DNA of 64,000 nt from Pseudomonas sp. BN411 (GCF_029871235.1 NZ_SSOM01000067.1:62001-126000); one strand, 5' to 3'; positions 52,221-62,069 are shown, counted from the stretch's first letter. Numbers and translations are program-made. Notes: generated by a model from the sequence alone, not told the origin.

Positions 52221-52244
52221 CCTGTCGGAATGCGTTCCGACAGG
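52221..52244 (+). promoter_or_regulatory. Hairpin in the 5' leader of the PepSY module
   Basis: CCTGTCGGAA-TGCG-TTCCGACAGG is a perfect 10-bp stem with a four-base loop, 23 bases before the GTG start at 52268. There is no T-run, so it is not a plain terminator. Confidence 0.6.
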
Positions 52245-52267
52245 GCGCCCTCGAGCAAGGTAGCAAC

Positions 52268-52564
52268 GTGAGCAAAGCCAAGATCTCTTCGCGCTGGGAC
52301 GTGACCGCGCGAGTGCTGGCGGCGATTCTCGGCGGCTACGCCTCGGCCTACGCGGCTACGGCGTTCCTGTCCGTCTATTTGCCGCTGGTGCGCAGCGACC
52401 GGGTGGTATTCGCCAGCCTGTCCTGCTTCGCCGTTTACACCCTCGCCATCATCTATGCGATTGCCGCGCGCTCGGCCCTGCGGGCCTGGCTGGTGCTGAT
52501 CGGGGCAACCGCCCTGATGGCGCTGGCGGCCTACCTGCCCGGCGACTTCGGAGTACGCCCATGA
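52268..52564 (+). CDS. DUF3649-family membrane protein
   Basis: This 98-residue protein has three hydrophobic helices and the family text WDVTARVLAAILGGYASAYA, VFASLSCFAVYTLAIIYAIA and ALMALAAYLPGDF. It is the first gene of a DUF3649-PepSY-DUF3325 set that in Pseudomonas usually accompanies ferric-siderophore receptors. It starts at GTG 52268 with an AAGG a short way upstream, and overlaps the PepSY gene by four bases. By context it helps release or reduce imported iron (inference). Confidence 0.87.
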   Translation: MSKAKISSRWDVTARVLAAILGGYASAYAATAFLSVYLPLVRSDRVVFASLSCFAVYTLAIIYAIAARSALRAWLVLIGATALMALAAYLPGDFGVRP

Positions 52565-54084
52565 GCCTGCGCCAATCCATGGCCGGACTGCACACCTGGG
52601 GCGGACTGCTGCCGTCCTGGCTGTTGTTCGTGATCTTCTTCGCCGGCAGCATCGCCTGCTTCGACAAGGAGCTGGAGCGCTGGATGCGCCCGGCGCTGCA
52701 TGAGCCCTCCAGCTACGCCATGACCGTCGACCAGGTGCGCGACGCGATGCTGGCCAAGGCGCCGGATGCCCACGCCATCTGGATTCGTCCGCCGAGCGAG
52801 CGCGAACCCTTCTACTGGGCAGGTTACGAGCCGGCTGACGAAAGCGAGTTCGTACGTTTTGCCCTTGACCCCGCCACCGGCGAGGCGATGCCGGAAACCG
52901 TCGGCGGACTGTTCTTCTTCACCCTGCACTACGACCTCAACGCTGGGATGATCGGCATGTACATCGTGGCCATCGCCGCCATGTTCATGCTGGTGGCGCT
53001 GATCAGCGGCATCATCATCCACCGCCGCATCTTCAAGGACTTCTTCACCCTGCGCCCGGACGCCAACGGCCAGCGTGCCTGGCTGGATGCGCACAACCTG
53101 TTCGGCGTGGTGGGGCTGCCGTTCCACCTGCTCATCGCCTACACCGGCCTCGCCATCTTCGTGGTGTTCTACATGCCCGCCGGCATCCAGCGCGCCTACG
53201 ACGGCGATGCCGAGGCGTTCTTCCACGACGTGATGGGCGCCTATTCGCGCGAAGACGTGAAGCAGCCGGCGCCGCCGCCCATGTCCCTCGACAGCCTGGT
53301 GGCTGATGCCCACCGTCGCTGGGGCGGTAACGAGACGGGCTGGATCAGCGTGCATCATCCGGGCGACCTCGCTGCCGTGGTGGATATCCGCCGCCACGAC
53401 CGCTCCGGCATCGTCGACTTCCAGTGGACCCTGTCCTACGACGCCGCCAGCGGTGAGCTGCTCCACGAACAGAAGCCCTACAGCCCCGGCTACCAGAGCT
53501 ACGCCTGGCTGACCAACCTGCACATGGCGCAGTTCGGCGGGCAGATCGTCCGTGCCCTCTACCTGCTGCTTGGCCTGATGGGCTGCGCGATGCTGGTGGC
53601 CGGCCTGCAGGTCTGGCTGCGCAAACGCGAAGCACGCGGCGGCTACGGCATCGGCCTGGTGCGTGCGCTGAATGGCGCGGTAGTCGGCGGCCTGCCGGTG
53701 GCCAGCCTCGGCCTGCTCTATGGCAATCGCCTGTTGCCGGCTGGCATGGCTGAGCGCGCCAGCGCGGAAACCTGGGTCTTTGTGGGTGTCTGGCTGCTGC
53801 TGGCGGCCTGGGCCGTGCTGCGCCGCAACAGCGGCAAGGTCGCCCGCGACGTGCTGGCTGTGGTGGCCGTCCTGGCCCTCGGCCTGCCGCTGCTCAATGC
53901 GGCGCTCACGCCCCAGGGCAGCCTGTTGACCACCCTGGCACGCGGTGATTGGGACATGGCCGGCATCGACCTCGTGTTGCTCGCGTCCGGCATGCTCTGC
54001 GGCTTCATGGCCTGGCGCCGTTCGCAGCCGCAGATGGTGAAGGCACCGCGTGTCCGCCGTCGCCTGCTGGAGGAGAGCGCCTGA
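52561..54084 (+). CDS. PepSY-associated TM-helix protein (PiuB-like)
   Basis: The 507-residue inner-membrane protein has an N-terminal helix with LHTWGGLLPSWLLFVIFFAG, a large periplasmic part with PepSY repeats, LHYDLNAGMIGMYIVAIAAM and further helices near AHNLFGVVGLPFHLLIAYTG, and a helical C-terminal third. Conserved histidines in the first and middle helices resemble haem-binding ferric-reductase-like proteins, so electron transfer to siderophore-bound iron is the likely role. It overlaps its neighbours by four bases and one base. Confidence 0.9.
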   Translation: MSLRQSMAGLHTWGGLLPSWLLFVIFFAGSIACFDKELERWMRPALHEPSSYAMTVDQVRDAMLAKAPDAHAIWIRPPSEREPFYWAGYEPADESEFVRFALDPATGEAMPETVGGLFFFTLHYDLNAGMIGMYIVAIAAMFMLVALISGIIIHRRIFKDFFTLRPDANGQRAWLDAHNLFGVVGLPFHLLIAYTGLAIFVVFYMPAGIQRAYDGDAEAFFHDVMGAYSREDVKQPAPPPMSLDSLVADAHRRWGGNETGWISVHHPGDLAAVVDIRRHDRSGIVDFQWTLSYDAASGELLHEQKPYSPGYQSYAWLTNLHMAQFGGQIVRALYLLLGLMGCAMLVAGLQVWLRKREARGGYGIGLVRALNGAVVGGLPVASLGLLYGNRLLPAGMAERASAETWVFVGVWLLLAAWAVLRRNSGKVARDVLAVVAVLALGLPLLNAALTPQGSLLTTLARGDWDMAGIDLVLLASGMLCGFMAWRRSQPQMVKAPRVRRRLLEESA

Positions 54085-54407
54085 TGCTGGTCCTGAGTTT
54101 TGCCTTCTGTTACCTGGCCATGACCGGCCTGGCGCTGGCCATGTCGCGCCAGCACAAACTGGTATTCAGCGGCGCCCCGAGCGAGTCCCGCAGCCACTTG
54201 CTGCGGATCGGTGCGGCGCTCGCCATGTTGATTGGCCTGGCCCTGGCCATCGCCGAACTGGGTGGTGAAATCGGCGGCGTGACCTGGCTCTGCCAACTGA
54301 TGCTCGCCGGCCTGCTGCTGGTTGCACTGCTGGCCTGGCAGGCGCGCTGGGTGCTGCCGCTGGTGGCCCTGTTGCCGCTGGGAGGCGGCGTACTGGCTCT
54401 GGTCTGA
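54084..54407 (+). CDS. DUF3325-family membrane protein
   Basis: The 107-residue protein has three TM helices and starts MLVLSFAFCYLAMTGLALAM with SRQHKLVFSG, the family's cytosolic loop. It is the last gene of the DUF3649-PepSY-DUF3325 set; its ATG shares one base with the PepSY stop (TGATG). The function of the family is unknown beyond the link with iron uptake. Confidence 0.87.
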   Translation: MLVLSFAFCYLAMTGLALAMSRQHKLVFSGAPSESRSHLLRIGAALAMLIGLALAIAELGGEIGGVTWLCQLMLAGLLLVALLAWQARWVLPLVALLPLGGGVLALV

Positions 54408-54494
54408 ACCGTCCGACTGGAGCCGAAATCGCGGGATACCGGCAGGCGTAAACTGGTCCTGGCGGTGCCCTGCATCACCGTCAGGAGGTGTTCC

Positions 54495-55004
54495 ATGCGA
54501 CCCACGTTGCCCCTCATCGTGCTGGCCCTGCTGATCCTGTCTCCGACCGTGCTGGCATCCTCCACCGAGGTCAGCTTCAGCAATCCGGACAAGTACAGCG
54601 ACGCGCGCCTGTACCGTGATTACGGCCGTGGCGCGGACGACTTCGTGCTGAAGGACCTCAAGGCCCACATCGAGAAGCTCGGCAAGCGCTACCTGCAACC
54701 TGGGCAGACGCTCAAGGTGGACGTCCTCGACATCGACCTGGCCGGCCAGTACGAACCCTGGCGGGTGAACTTCCAGGATGTGCGCTTCATGCGCGAAGTG
54801 ACCTGGCCCCAGATCAAGCTGCACTACAGCCTGGAACAGGACGGCAAGGTCCTGGTCAGCCGCGATGTGACGGTGATCGACCAGTCCTACCTGCAACACG
54901 GCAACTACTACTTCAGCAACGACCGCCTGCGCTACGAGAAGACCATGCTGGATGATTGGTTCCGCTGGAATATCGGGTCGAAGGACAAGACGGTTTCATA
55001 TTGA
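54495..55004 (+). CDS. DUF3016-family exported protein
   Basis: The 169-residue protein has a signal peptide (MRPTLPLIVLALLILSPTVL, cleavage near LAS) and the DUF3016 core VSFSNPDKYSDARLYRDYGR, LKVDVLDIDLAGQYEPWRV, VRFMREVTWPQIKLHYSLEQ and a C-terminal WFRWN. The domain is periplasmic and of unknown function. The ATG at 54495 follows CAGGAGG. It lies 87 bp after the iron module and may or may not be co-transcribed. Confidence 0.86.
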   Translation: MRPTLPLIVLALLILSPTVLASSTEVSFSNPDKYSDARLYRDYGRGADDFVLKDLKAHIEKLGKRYLQPGQTLKVDVLDIDLAGQYEPWRVNFQDVRFMREVTWPQIKLHYSLEQDGKVLVSRDVTVIDQSYLQHGNYYFSNDRLRYEKTMLDDWFRWNIGSKDKTVSY

Positions 55005-55075
55005 TTGGCGGGGTAGGGCGAACCTGCGGCCCGCTTGGCGAATATCCCGCAGGACTGCTCGAAGGTGAGTCGTGA

Positions 55076-55247
55076 GTCACCCCTCTCCCTCTGGGAGAGG
55101 GGCGGGGGTGAGGGCGGTTTCCGGCCGCTCGGTGCCATTTCATTTCGCGAATGAATTCGCCCCCACAAAATCCCCTCCAGGACTGCACCGCAGATGAGCC
55201 GAGAGTCACCCCTCGCCCGCTTGCGGGAGAGGGGCCGGGGGTGAGGG
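55076..55247. repeat. Two family C REP repeats flanking a family A arm
   Basis: CACCCCTCTCCCTCTGGGAG.. at 55078-55114, a family A arm CGAATGAATTCGCCCCCACA at about 55146-55167, and CACCCCTCGCCCGCTTGCGG.. at 55207-55247. They fill the gap between the DUF3016 gene and the converging fusion gene. Confidence 0.75.
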
Positions 55248-55254
55248 AAGCCCG

Positions 55255-56046
55255 TTAAAACTCCACGCTGTAACTCAAGCTGTAGGTACGACCACGGCCG
55301 TGGTAGTCGAACAGGTCGGCGGGGATGTTGGCGCTGTAGAACACCTGCGCGCGTTGGCCCCAGACGGTGGTGTAGTCCTTGTCCAGCAGGTTCTGGATGC
55401 CGAAGTTGAGTGTGCCCACCGACAGGACCTGGCTGCCCAGCAGGTCGAAGGTCGCGTAGCCGTCGATCTTGTGGTCGTTGCCGTCGAACTGGCCGCTGGC
55501 GAGGACGTTGCCGTCGTCGGACAGGTTGAAGGTGCGCACGCCTTGCAGGCGCAGGCTGGTGTCGTCGTCGCGCCAGCCGACGAAGGCGGTCAGCTTGGAG
55601 GGGCTGGCGGCGGTCACGTCCTGCTTCTGCCAGCGGTCGTCGATCTTCTGCTGGGAACGGATGGCCAGCGCGCTGGTGCCGATCTGCCAACTGTCGTTCA
55701 ACCAGTAGTTTGCCTGGCCTTCCAGGCCGTAGTTGCGCTTCTTGTTGTCCAGCTGCTCCACCAGCAGGGTGGTGCGGTTGGCCAGTACGCGCCTGGCCAC
55801 GGTGGTGAGGAAGGCGCGAGGCTCCAGGATCACCGGCCTTTCCCGCACCAGCAGCACGCGCAGGAAGGTGTCCTGGGCGAGGTCGGCGGCATTCTGCGGG
55901 CAGCCCAGGCGACGGCGCAGCCAGCCTGTCAGCCAGCCATGGTGGTCGCTGTAGAGCTTTTGCAGGGAGTCGGCCGGCGGAGGTGAAAGGGCGTCGGCAC
56001 CGTGATTCAAGAGCTGGTCTCGGGAGCAAATGGGAATGTTTCGCAT
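55255..56046 (-). CDS. FecI-type sigma factor N-terminus fused to TonB-dependent receptor C-terminus (deletion remnant)
   Basis: One open frame of 263 residues joins two unrelated parts. Residues ~27-90 are region 2 of an iron-starvation ECF sigma factor (LQKLYSDHHGWLTGWLRRRL, NAADLAQDTFLRVLLVRERP, RAFLTTVARRVLAN). From residue ~91 it is the last ~170 residues of a TonB-dependent receptor barrel (LEGQANYWLNDSWQIGTSAL, LNFGIQNLLDKDYTTVWGQR, ending SYSVEF). Sigma region 4, any FecR and most of the receptor are missing. The simplest reading is an in-frame deletion of a fecI-fecR-receptor locus at about nt 55776. A Fur-like site covers the first ATG, so translation may begin later. Product probably non-functional. 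Confidence 0.85.
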   Translation of the reverse strand: MRNIPICSRDQLLNHGADALSPPPADSLQKLYSDHHGWLTGWLRRRLGCPQNAADLAQDTFLRVLLVRERPVILEPRAFLTTVARRVLANRTTLLVEQLDNKKRNYGLEGQANYWLNDSWQIGTSALAIRSQQKIDDRWQKQDVTAASPSKLTAFVGWRDDDTSLRLQGVRTFNLSDDGNVLASGQFDGNDHKIDGYATFDLLGSQVLSVGTLNFGIQNLLDKDYTTVWGQRAQVFYSANIPADLFDYHGRGRTYSLSYSVEF

Positions 56047-56047
56047 T
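56029..56047 (-). promoter_or_regulatory. Candidate Fur box at the sigma/receptor fusion gene
   Basis: AATGGGAATGTTTCGCATT is a 19-bp near-palindrome (7 of 9 half-site pairs) very close to the Pseudomonas form AATGAGAATGATTCGCATT. It overlaps the upstream ATG of the fusion frame, which suggests that the original sigma gene started further inside. Confidence 0.6.
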
Positions 56048-56176
56048 CTATAGTTGCTAGCCGGACTTCAGCAATAATTAGAGGGTATCGAAGAATCTTC
56101 TTAACTTGCTGTAGGAATGGCGGAACCGCCCAACACGCTCCGTGGTCAATTGCCAACAAAATCTGGAGAAACCACT

Positions 56177-56584
56177 ATGCTTTCGCGTCACTGCAACCGT
56201 CGTCTCGCTTCCGTCCTGATCGCCGGCCAGTTCGTCTTCCTTGCCCAGATGCCGCTGGCCCAGGCCGCCATGATCGGCACGCCGCAGGCCATGCAGGAGC
56301 AAACCCTGCAGCAGCACCAACCGGTCGACCAGGCGCAACTGCGTGCCATGCTCGACGACAAAGAGGTGCAGCAGAAGCTCGAATCCCTCGGCGTGCCCCG
56401 CGAGCAGGTGGAGGCGCGGATTGCCAGTCTGACGCCGGCGGAGCTGCAGCAGTTCAACCAGCGCCTGGAGCAGGAACCGGCCGGCGGCTGGGTGGGGATC
56501 ATCGTGCTGTTCCTGGTGATCTTCATCATCACCGACATGCTCTGCGCCACTGACATCTTCAGCTTCATCAAGTGCATCAACTGA
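56177..56584 (+). CDS. PA2779-family small membrane/exported protein
   Basis: This 135-residue protein has an N-terminal signal segment (SVLIAGQFVFLAQMPLAQAA), a soluble middle rich in Gln, Glu and Leu (LEQEPAGGW end), and a C-terminal hydrophobic helix (WVGIIVLFLVIFIITDMLCA) followed by TDIFSFIKCIN with cysteines. This is the PA2779 family of P. aeruginosa (from memory). Its TGA overlaps the ATG of the peptidase gene, so the pair is coupled. Function unknown; it could be the substrate of the downstream peptidase (inference). Confidence 0.85.
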   Translation: MLSRHCNRRLASVLIAGQFVFLAQMPLAQAAMIGTPQAMQEQTLQQHQPVDQAQLRAMLDDKEVQQKLESLGVPREQVEARIASLTPAELQQFNQRLEQEPAGGWVGIIVLFLVIFIITDMLCATDIFSFIKCIN

Positions 56585-57549
56585 TGCGGCTCTGGCTCGC
56601 CGTCCTGGTGCTGGCCCTGACGGGGTGCGCCGGGCAGCAACCCATGCTGACGCCGCAGAGCGATCGGCTGCCCCAGCGGGTGGAACTGACCCAGACGCCG
56701 TTCTACCCGCAGGAAATCTACCAGTGTGGCCCGGCCGCGCTGGCCACTCTGCTGGTGCAGCGGGGCGTGAAGACTTCACCTGAAGAGCTCACTCCCAAGG
56801 TCTATCTGCCCGCCCGCGAGGGCAGCCTGAAGCTGGAACTGGTGGCCGCTGCGCGACAGTACGGCATGCTCGTGTACCCGCTTGAGCCGAACCTGGATGC
56901 ACTGCTGGCCCAGGTGGCCGCGGGCAACCCGGTGCTGGTGATGCAGAACCTCGGGCTGGACTGGCTGCCGCGCTGGCACTTCGCGGTGGTGGTGGGCTAT
57001 GACCGTGGCAAGGATGAACTGGTGCTGCGTTCCGGCACCGAGAAGCGCTGGGTGACCGACCTGCGCAGCTTCGACCGTACCTGGCAGCGTGCTGAGCGCT
57101 GGGCCGTGGTGACGCTGCCGACGGACAAGCTGCCGGCGGAAGCGCAACTGGAACCCTGGATCAAGGCTGCCAGCGACCTGGAGCAGACCGCCCAGCGCCC
57201 AGCAGCGGAACGCGCCTATCGCACGGCTGCCGAGCATTGGTCGAAGGAGCCGCTGCCGCTTTTCGCCCTGGCCAACGCCCGCTATGCCGAAGGGGATCGC
57301 GACGGCGCCGAAGCGGCCCTGCGCGAAAGCCTGAAGCGCAAGCCGGACTACGCCCTGGGCTGGTTCAACCTGTCCGAAGTGCTCAACGAGAAGGGCTGCG
57401 TGGCCCAGGCCGGCCAGGCGCGGGCCTGTGCACGACAACTGGCGCCCAATGACCCGCGTCTGGCTGCACCGCTAGGCGCTGCTTCTGTCGGAAAGGGGCA
57501 GTGCAGGGTGCTGCCGGTGTGTGGGGAAGGGGCGGCGATTCGCCAGTGA
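56584..57549 (+). CDS. PA2778-family C39-like cysteine peptidase lipoprotein with TPR repeats
   Basis: The 321-residue lipoprotein has a lipobox LTGC at about residue 15 and a C39-like peptidase domain with Cys in EIYQCGPAALATLL and His in RWHFAVVVGYDRG. C-terminal TPR repeats follow (AYRTAAEHWSKEPLPLFALA, YALGWFNLSEVLNEKGCV). It should sit on the outer membrane facing the periplasm. The last ~30 residues (GAASVGKGQCRVLPVCGEGA) look unlike TPR and may be a lineage-specific extension. It is coupled to the small gene upstream. Confidence 0.9.
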   Translation: MRLWLAVLVLALTGCAGQQPMLTPQSDRLPQRVELTQTPFYPQEIYQCGPAALATLLVQRGVKTSPEELTPKVYLPAREGSLKLELVAAARQYGMLVYPLEPNLDALLAQVAAGNPVLVMQNLGLDWLPRWHFAVVVGYDRGKDELVLRSGTEKRWVTDLRSFDRTWQRAERWAVVTLPTDKLPAEAQLEPWIKAASDLEQTAQRPAAERAYRTAAEHWSKEPLPLFALANARYAEGDRDGAEAALRESLKRKPDYALGWFNLSEVLNEKGCVAQAGQARACARQLAPNDPRLAAPLGAASVGKGQCRVLPVCGEGAAIRQ

Positions 57550-57564
57550 GGTCGCTGCTGATCC

Positions 57565-57662
57565 TGTAGGGGCGAATTCATTCGCCAAGGGCAACGCAGT
57601 TGCCCTAACGGACACTGCAGGGCAGGCCTTCGGCCTGCTTGGCGATTGAAATCGCCCCTACA
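57565..57662. repeat. REP-type inverted repeat, family A
   Basis: TGTAGGGGCGAATTCATTCG at the left and CGATTGAAATCGCCCCTACA at the right, with inner GGGCAACGCAGTTGCCC hairpin. It directly follows the peptidase gene. Confidence 0.85.
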
Positions 57663-57684
57663 GATTTACCGTCCATCGCCTCAC

Positions 57685-57713
57685 AAAAAAGCCCCGCATT
57701 TGCGGGGCTTTTT
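57685..57713. terminator. Bidirectional Rho-independent terminator
   Basis: AAAAAAGCCCCGC-ATTT-GCGGGGCTTTTT lies between the peptidase operon and the converging SDR gene. Confidence 0.9.
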
Positions 57714-57728
57714 CCTTGGGGCTTGGCC

Positions 57729-58487
57729 TTACAGGCGCAGGCCGCCGTCCAGCTCCAGGACACGACCGGTGTAGTAGTCGTTCTCCAGGATGTAGGCGAC
57801 CGAGTGGGCGATTTCCATCGGCTTGCCCAGACGGCGCAGCGGGATGCCCGAGGTCATCTTTTCCAGGGCTTCCGGCTTCATGCTGGCGACCATGTCGGTC
57901 TCGATGAAGCCAGGGGCAACGCCGGCCACACGGATACCGTAGCGAGCCAGTTCCTTCGCCCAGACCACGGTGTCGGCAGCCACACCGGCCTTGGCGGCGG
58001 AGTAGTTGGCCTGGCCCATGTTGCCGGCGCGGGAGATGGAGGAGATGTTGATGATCGCGCCCTGGTTTTCCAGTTCGATCATCTTGGCGGCGACTTCGCG
58101 GGTGCAGAGGAACACGCCGGTCAGGTTGACGTCGATCACCGACTGCCACTGGGCCAGGCTCATCTTGGTCATTTCGCCGTCCTTGACCTTGATGGTCAGG
58201 CCATCGCGCAGGATGCCGGCGTTGTTCACCAGGCCGTTGATGGCGCCGAAGTCTTCGGCTACCTGGGCGACCATGTGGGTCACCTGCTCTTCGTTGGCCA
58301 CGTTGCAGATGTAAGCGCGCGCATCGCCACCGGCGGCCTTGCAGGCGGCTACGGCTTCATCCAGTTTTTCCTGATTCAGGTCCACCAGGGCGAGCTTTGC
58401 GCCCTTGGCGGCCAGATACTCACCCATTGCACGGCCGAGGCCCTGGCAACCACCGGTAATGATGATGACCTTGTCTTTGAGTTGCAT
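57729..58487 (-). CDS. Short-chain dehydrogenase (FabG-like)
   Basis: The 252-residue NAD(P)-dependent reductase has [20 protein letters not shown] (TGGxxGxG), [13 protein letters not shown], Ser-Tyr-Lys in [20 protein letters not shown] and a C-terminus [12 protein letters not shown]. The start ATG at 58487 gives the normal SDR N-terminus MQLKDK and follows GGGGATTC. It is divergent from hugZ. Probably 3-oxoacyl- or hydroxy-acid reduction; the substrate is not known. Confidence 0.92.
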   Translation of the reverse strand: MQLKDKVIIITGGCQGLGRAMGEYLAAKGAKLALVDLNQEKLDEAVAACKAAGGDARAYICNVANEEQVTHMVAQVAEDFGAINGLVNNAGILRDGLTIKVKDGEMTKMSLAQWQSVIDVNLTGVFLCTREVAAKMIELENQGAIINISSISRAGNMGQANYSAAKAGVAADTVVWAKELARYGIRVAGVAPGFIETDMVASMKPEALEKMTSGIPLRRLGKPMEIAHSVAYILENDYYTGRVLELDGGLRL

Positions 58488-58591
58488 GAGAATCCCCTCG
58501 AATATCTGTCGCTTTGCCCCCGCTTGCGACCTGAAACCGCTATTCTGGTCGCTCGTCCGTTTCCGACGGATTCTTTGCGAGGAGTCATAAG

Positions 58592-59323
58592 GTGAGCGTG
58601 AAAGCCGCAAAGCATGCACGAGAATTGCTGCTCAAGGAATACCAGGGTGTGCTGTCCACCCATTCCAAAGCCATGCCGGGCTTCCCTTTCGGATCAGTGG
58701 TTCCCTATTGCCTGGACGCCGAAGGTCGGCCGCTGATCCTCATCAGCCGCATCGCCCAGCACACCCATAACCTGCAAAAAGACGCCAGGTGCTCCCTGCT
58801 GGTGGGCGAGCGCGGCGCCGAAGATGTCCAGGCCGCCGGCCGCCTGACCCTGCTGGCCGAAGCGCGGCAGATCACCGAAGGCGCCGAGGTGGAAGCCGCC
58901 GCCACCCGTTATTACCGCTATTTCCCCCATGCGGCGGACTACCACCGCACCCACGACTTCGATTTCTGGCGCCTGGAGCCGGTGCGCGCTCGCTTCATCG
59001 GCGGTTTCGGCGCCATCCACTGGGTGGATCAACTGGTGCTGGCCAATGCGTTCGCCGGTGAAGCCGAGCTCAGCATGCTGGAGCACATGAACAGCGACCA
59101 CGCCAATGCCATCGCCCACTATGTGGAGCTGGCCGGGCTGCCGAAGGAGCCTGCCGCGGAGATGGTCGGGATCGATTCTGAAGGATTCCACCTACGCATT
59201 GGTCAGACACTTAACTGGCTACCCTTCCCAACATCCTGTAACAACCCTGGCGCGGTCCGTCAGGCCTTGGTGCAGCTGGCTCGCGCCGAATCCTGGCCGA
59301 CCAGTGGAGAGGTGGTGGCTTGA
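58592..59323 (+). CDS. HugZ-family haem oxygenase-like/pyridoxamine-phosphate-oxidase-fold protein
   Basis: The 243-residue protein has the split-barrel FMN-binding-like domain ([20 protein letters not shown] region, [20 protein letters not shown]) and a C-terminal DUF2470 domain ([20 protein letters not shown]), the HugZ arrangement. Members bind or degrade haem or act as flavin oxidoreductases. It starts at GTG 58592 after GCGAGGAG. It lies upstream of fxsA; a haem/iron link to the iron module in this window is possible but unproven. Confidence 0.9.
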   Translation: MSVKAAKHARELLLKEYQGVLSTHSKAMPGFPFGSVVPYCLDAEGRPLILISRIAQHTHNLQKDARCSLLVGERGAEDVQAAGRLTLLAEARQITEGAEVEAAATRYYRYFPHAADYHRTHDFDFWRLEPVRARFIGGFGAIHWVDQLVLANAFAGEAELSMLEHMNSDHANAIAHYVELAGLPKEPAAEMVGIDSEGFHLRIGQTLNWLPFPTSCNNPGAVRQALVQLARAESWPTSGEVVA

Positions 59324-59389
59324 ATTGGGAGGAGGGCGGCTTCATTTAACGGATTACCGGAAGCCGTTCTTCCACCAAGGAAACCCCTG

Positions 59390-59842
59390 ATGCGCGCTTT
59401 TCTCTTTCTGTTCCTGCTCTTTCCGCTGATCGAGCTGGCTGTCCTGATCCAGGTCGGCAGTGCGATCGGCGTCCTGCCGACCCTGCTGCTGGTGATCGGT
59501 ACCGCCGTGCTCGGCAGCGTCCTGCTGCGGGTGGCCGGCGTCGCCACCGCCTGGCGTGCCCGCGAGCGCCTGGCTCGCGGCGAGGTGCCTGAGCAGGAAA
59601 TGCTTGAAGGTCTGCTGATCGCCGTTGGTGGCGGCCTGCTGCTGTTGCCGGGCTTCATCAGCGACATCTTCGGCCTGCTGTGCCTGATCCCCTTTACCCG
59701 CCGCCTGTTCATCCGCAACCTGCGCCAGCGCGCCGAAGCCCAGGCCATCCGCCAGCGCGCCTTCGCCGACGACCTGGCCGCTCGCAGTGGCCAGACCCGC
59801 CCGCACGTGATCGAAGGCGAATACGAGCGCCGCGACCAATAA
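59390..59842 (+). CDS. fxsA: FxsA-family membrane protein
   Basis: The 150-residue inner-membrane protein has the FxsA plan: LFLFLLFPLIELAVLIQVGS and ATLLLVIGTAVLGSVLLR-like text in the first half, GGGLLLLPGFISDIFGLLCL and a basic cytosolic tail. In E. coli FxsA lowers exclusion of phage T7 by F plasmid, and it often precedes groES, as here. The ATG at 59390 follows AAGGAAACC. The heat-shock promoter of groESL starts just after its stop. Confidence 0.92.
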   Translation: MRAFLFLFLLFPLIELAVLIQVGSAIGVLPTLLLVIGTAVLGSVLLRVAGVATAWRARERLARGEVPEQEMLEGLLIAVGGGLLLLPGFISDIFGLLCLIPFTRRLFIRNLRQRAEAQAIRQRAFADDLAARSGQTRPHVIEGEYERRDQ

Positions 59843-59866
59843 AGTGCATTTTTTTTGTGGGTGCCC

Positions 59867-59895
59867 CTTGAAATGGTCCCAGGCGCCCCTATGTA
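59867..59895 (+). promoter_or_regulatory. Heat-shock (sigma-32) promoter of groES-groEL
   Basis: CTTGAA (59867-59872), 13-bp spacer, then CCCCTATGTA (59886-59895), close to the sigma-32 consensus CTTGAA-N13-15-CCCCATnT. It lies 141 bp before the groES ATG. Confidence 0.85.
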
Positions 59896-60036
59896 TCCGT
59901 CACCGCAAGGTTCCTGCCTGACAGCAGGTCAGATTCCAGCGGCGCGCCTGACGCGCTGCAACCGGCCCCGCCGGACATTACCAACCCGCCGGTGCGAGCA
60001 CCGGTCGAGCAACAACACTATTGGGAGAGATCGACA

Positions 60037-60330
60037 ATGAAGCTTCGTCCTCTGCATGACCGCGTCGTCATCCGTCGCAGCGAAGAAGAGACCAAAACCG
60101 CTGGCGGCATCGTGCTGCCGGGCTCGGCCGCCGAGAAGCCGAACCGTGGCGAAGTCGTCGCTGTGGGCACCGGTCGCCTGCTGGACAACGGCGAAGTGCG
60201 TCCGCTGGCCGTCAAGGTCGGTGATCAGGTGGTGTTTGGCCCGTACTCCGGCAGCAACACCATCAAGGTCGATGGCGAAGAACTGCTGGTGATGGGCGAG
60301 AGCGAAATCCTCGCCGTCGTCGAAGCCTGA
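60037..60330 (+). CDS. groS: Co-chaperonin GroES
   Basis: The 97-residue heptameric lid of the GroEL chamber begins [20 protein letters not shown] and has the mobile loop ([20 protein letters not shown]) and [15 protein letters not shown] with the conserved dome residues. The ATG at 60037 is preceded by GGGAG. It is the first gene of the groES-groEL operon; the gap to groEL is 48 bp. Confidence 0.97.
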   Translation: MKLRPLHDRVVIRRSEEETKTAGGIVLPGSAAEKPNRGEVVAVGTGRLLDNGEVRPLAVKVGDQVVFGPYSGSNTIKVDGEELLVMGESEILAVVEA

Positions 60331-60366
60331 GTCTCGCGAATCTCCGCCTACACACTAAAGAATTGA

Positions 60367-62019
<1,653 letters not shown>

Positions 62020-62043
62020 GCCACCCGGCCATCCGGTCTGAAG

Positions 62044-62069
62044 AAGCCCCGCCTTGTGCGGGGCTTTTT
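62044..62069 (+). terminator. Rho-independent terminator after groEL
   Basis: AAGCCCCGC-CTTGT-GCGGGGCTTTTT, a strong stem with T-run. Confidence 0.92.

Noticed and set aside
52221..52244. Rho-independent terminator
   Set aside because: The stem is perfect but is not followed by a T-run and stands just before a gene; treated as a leader structure instead.
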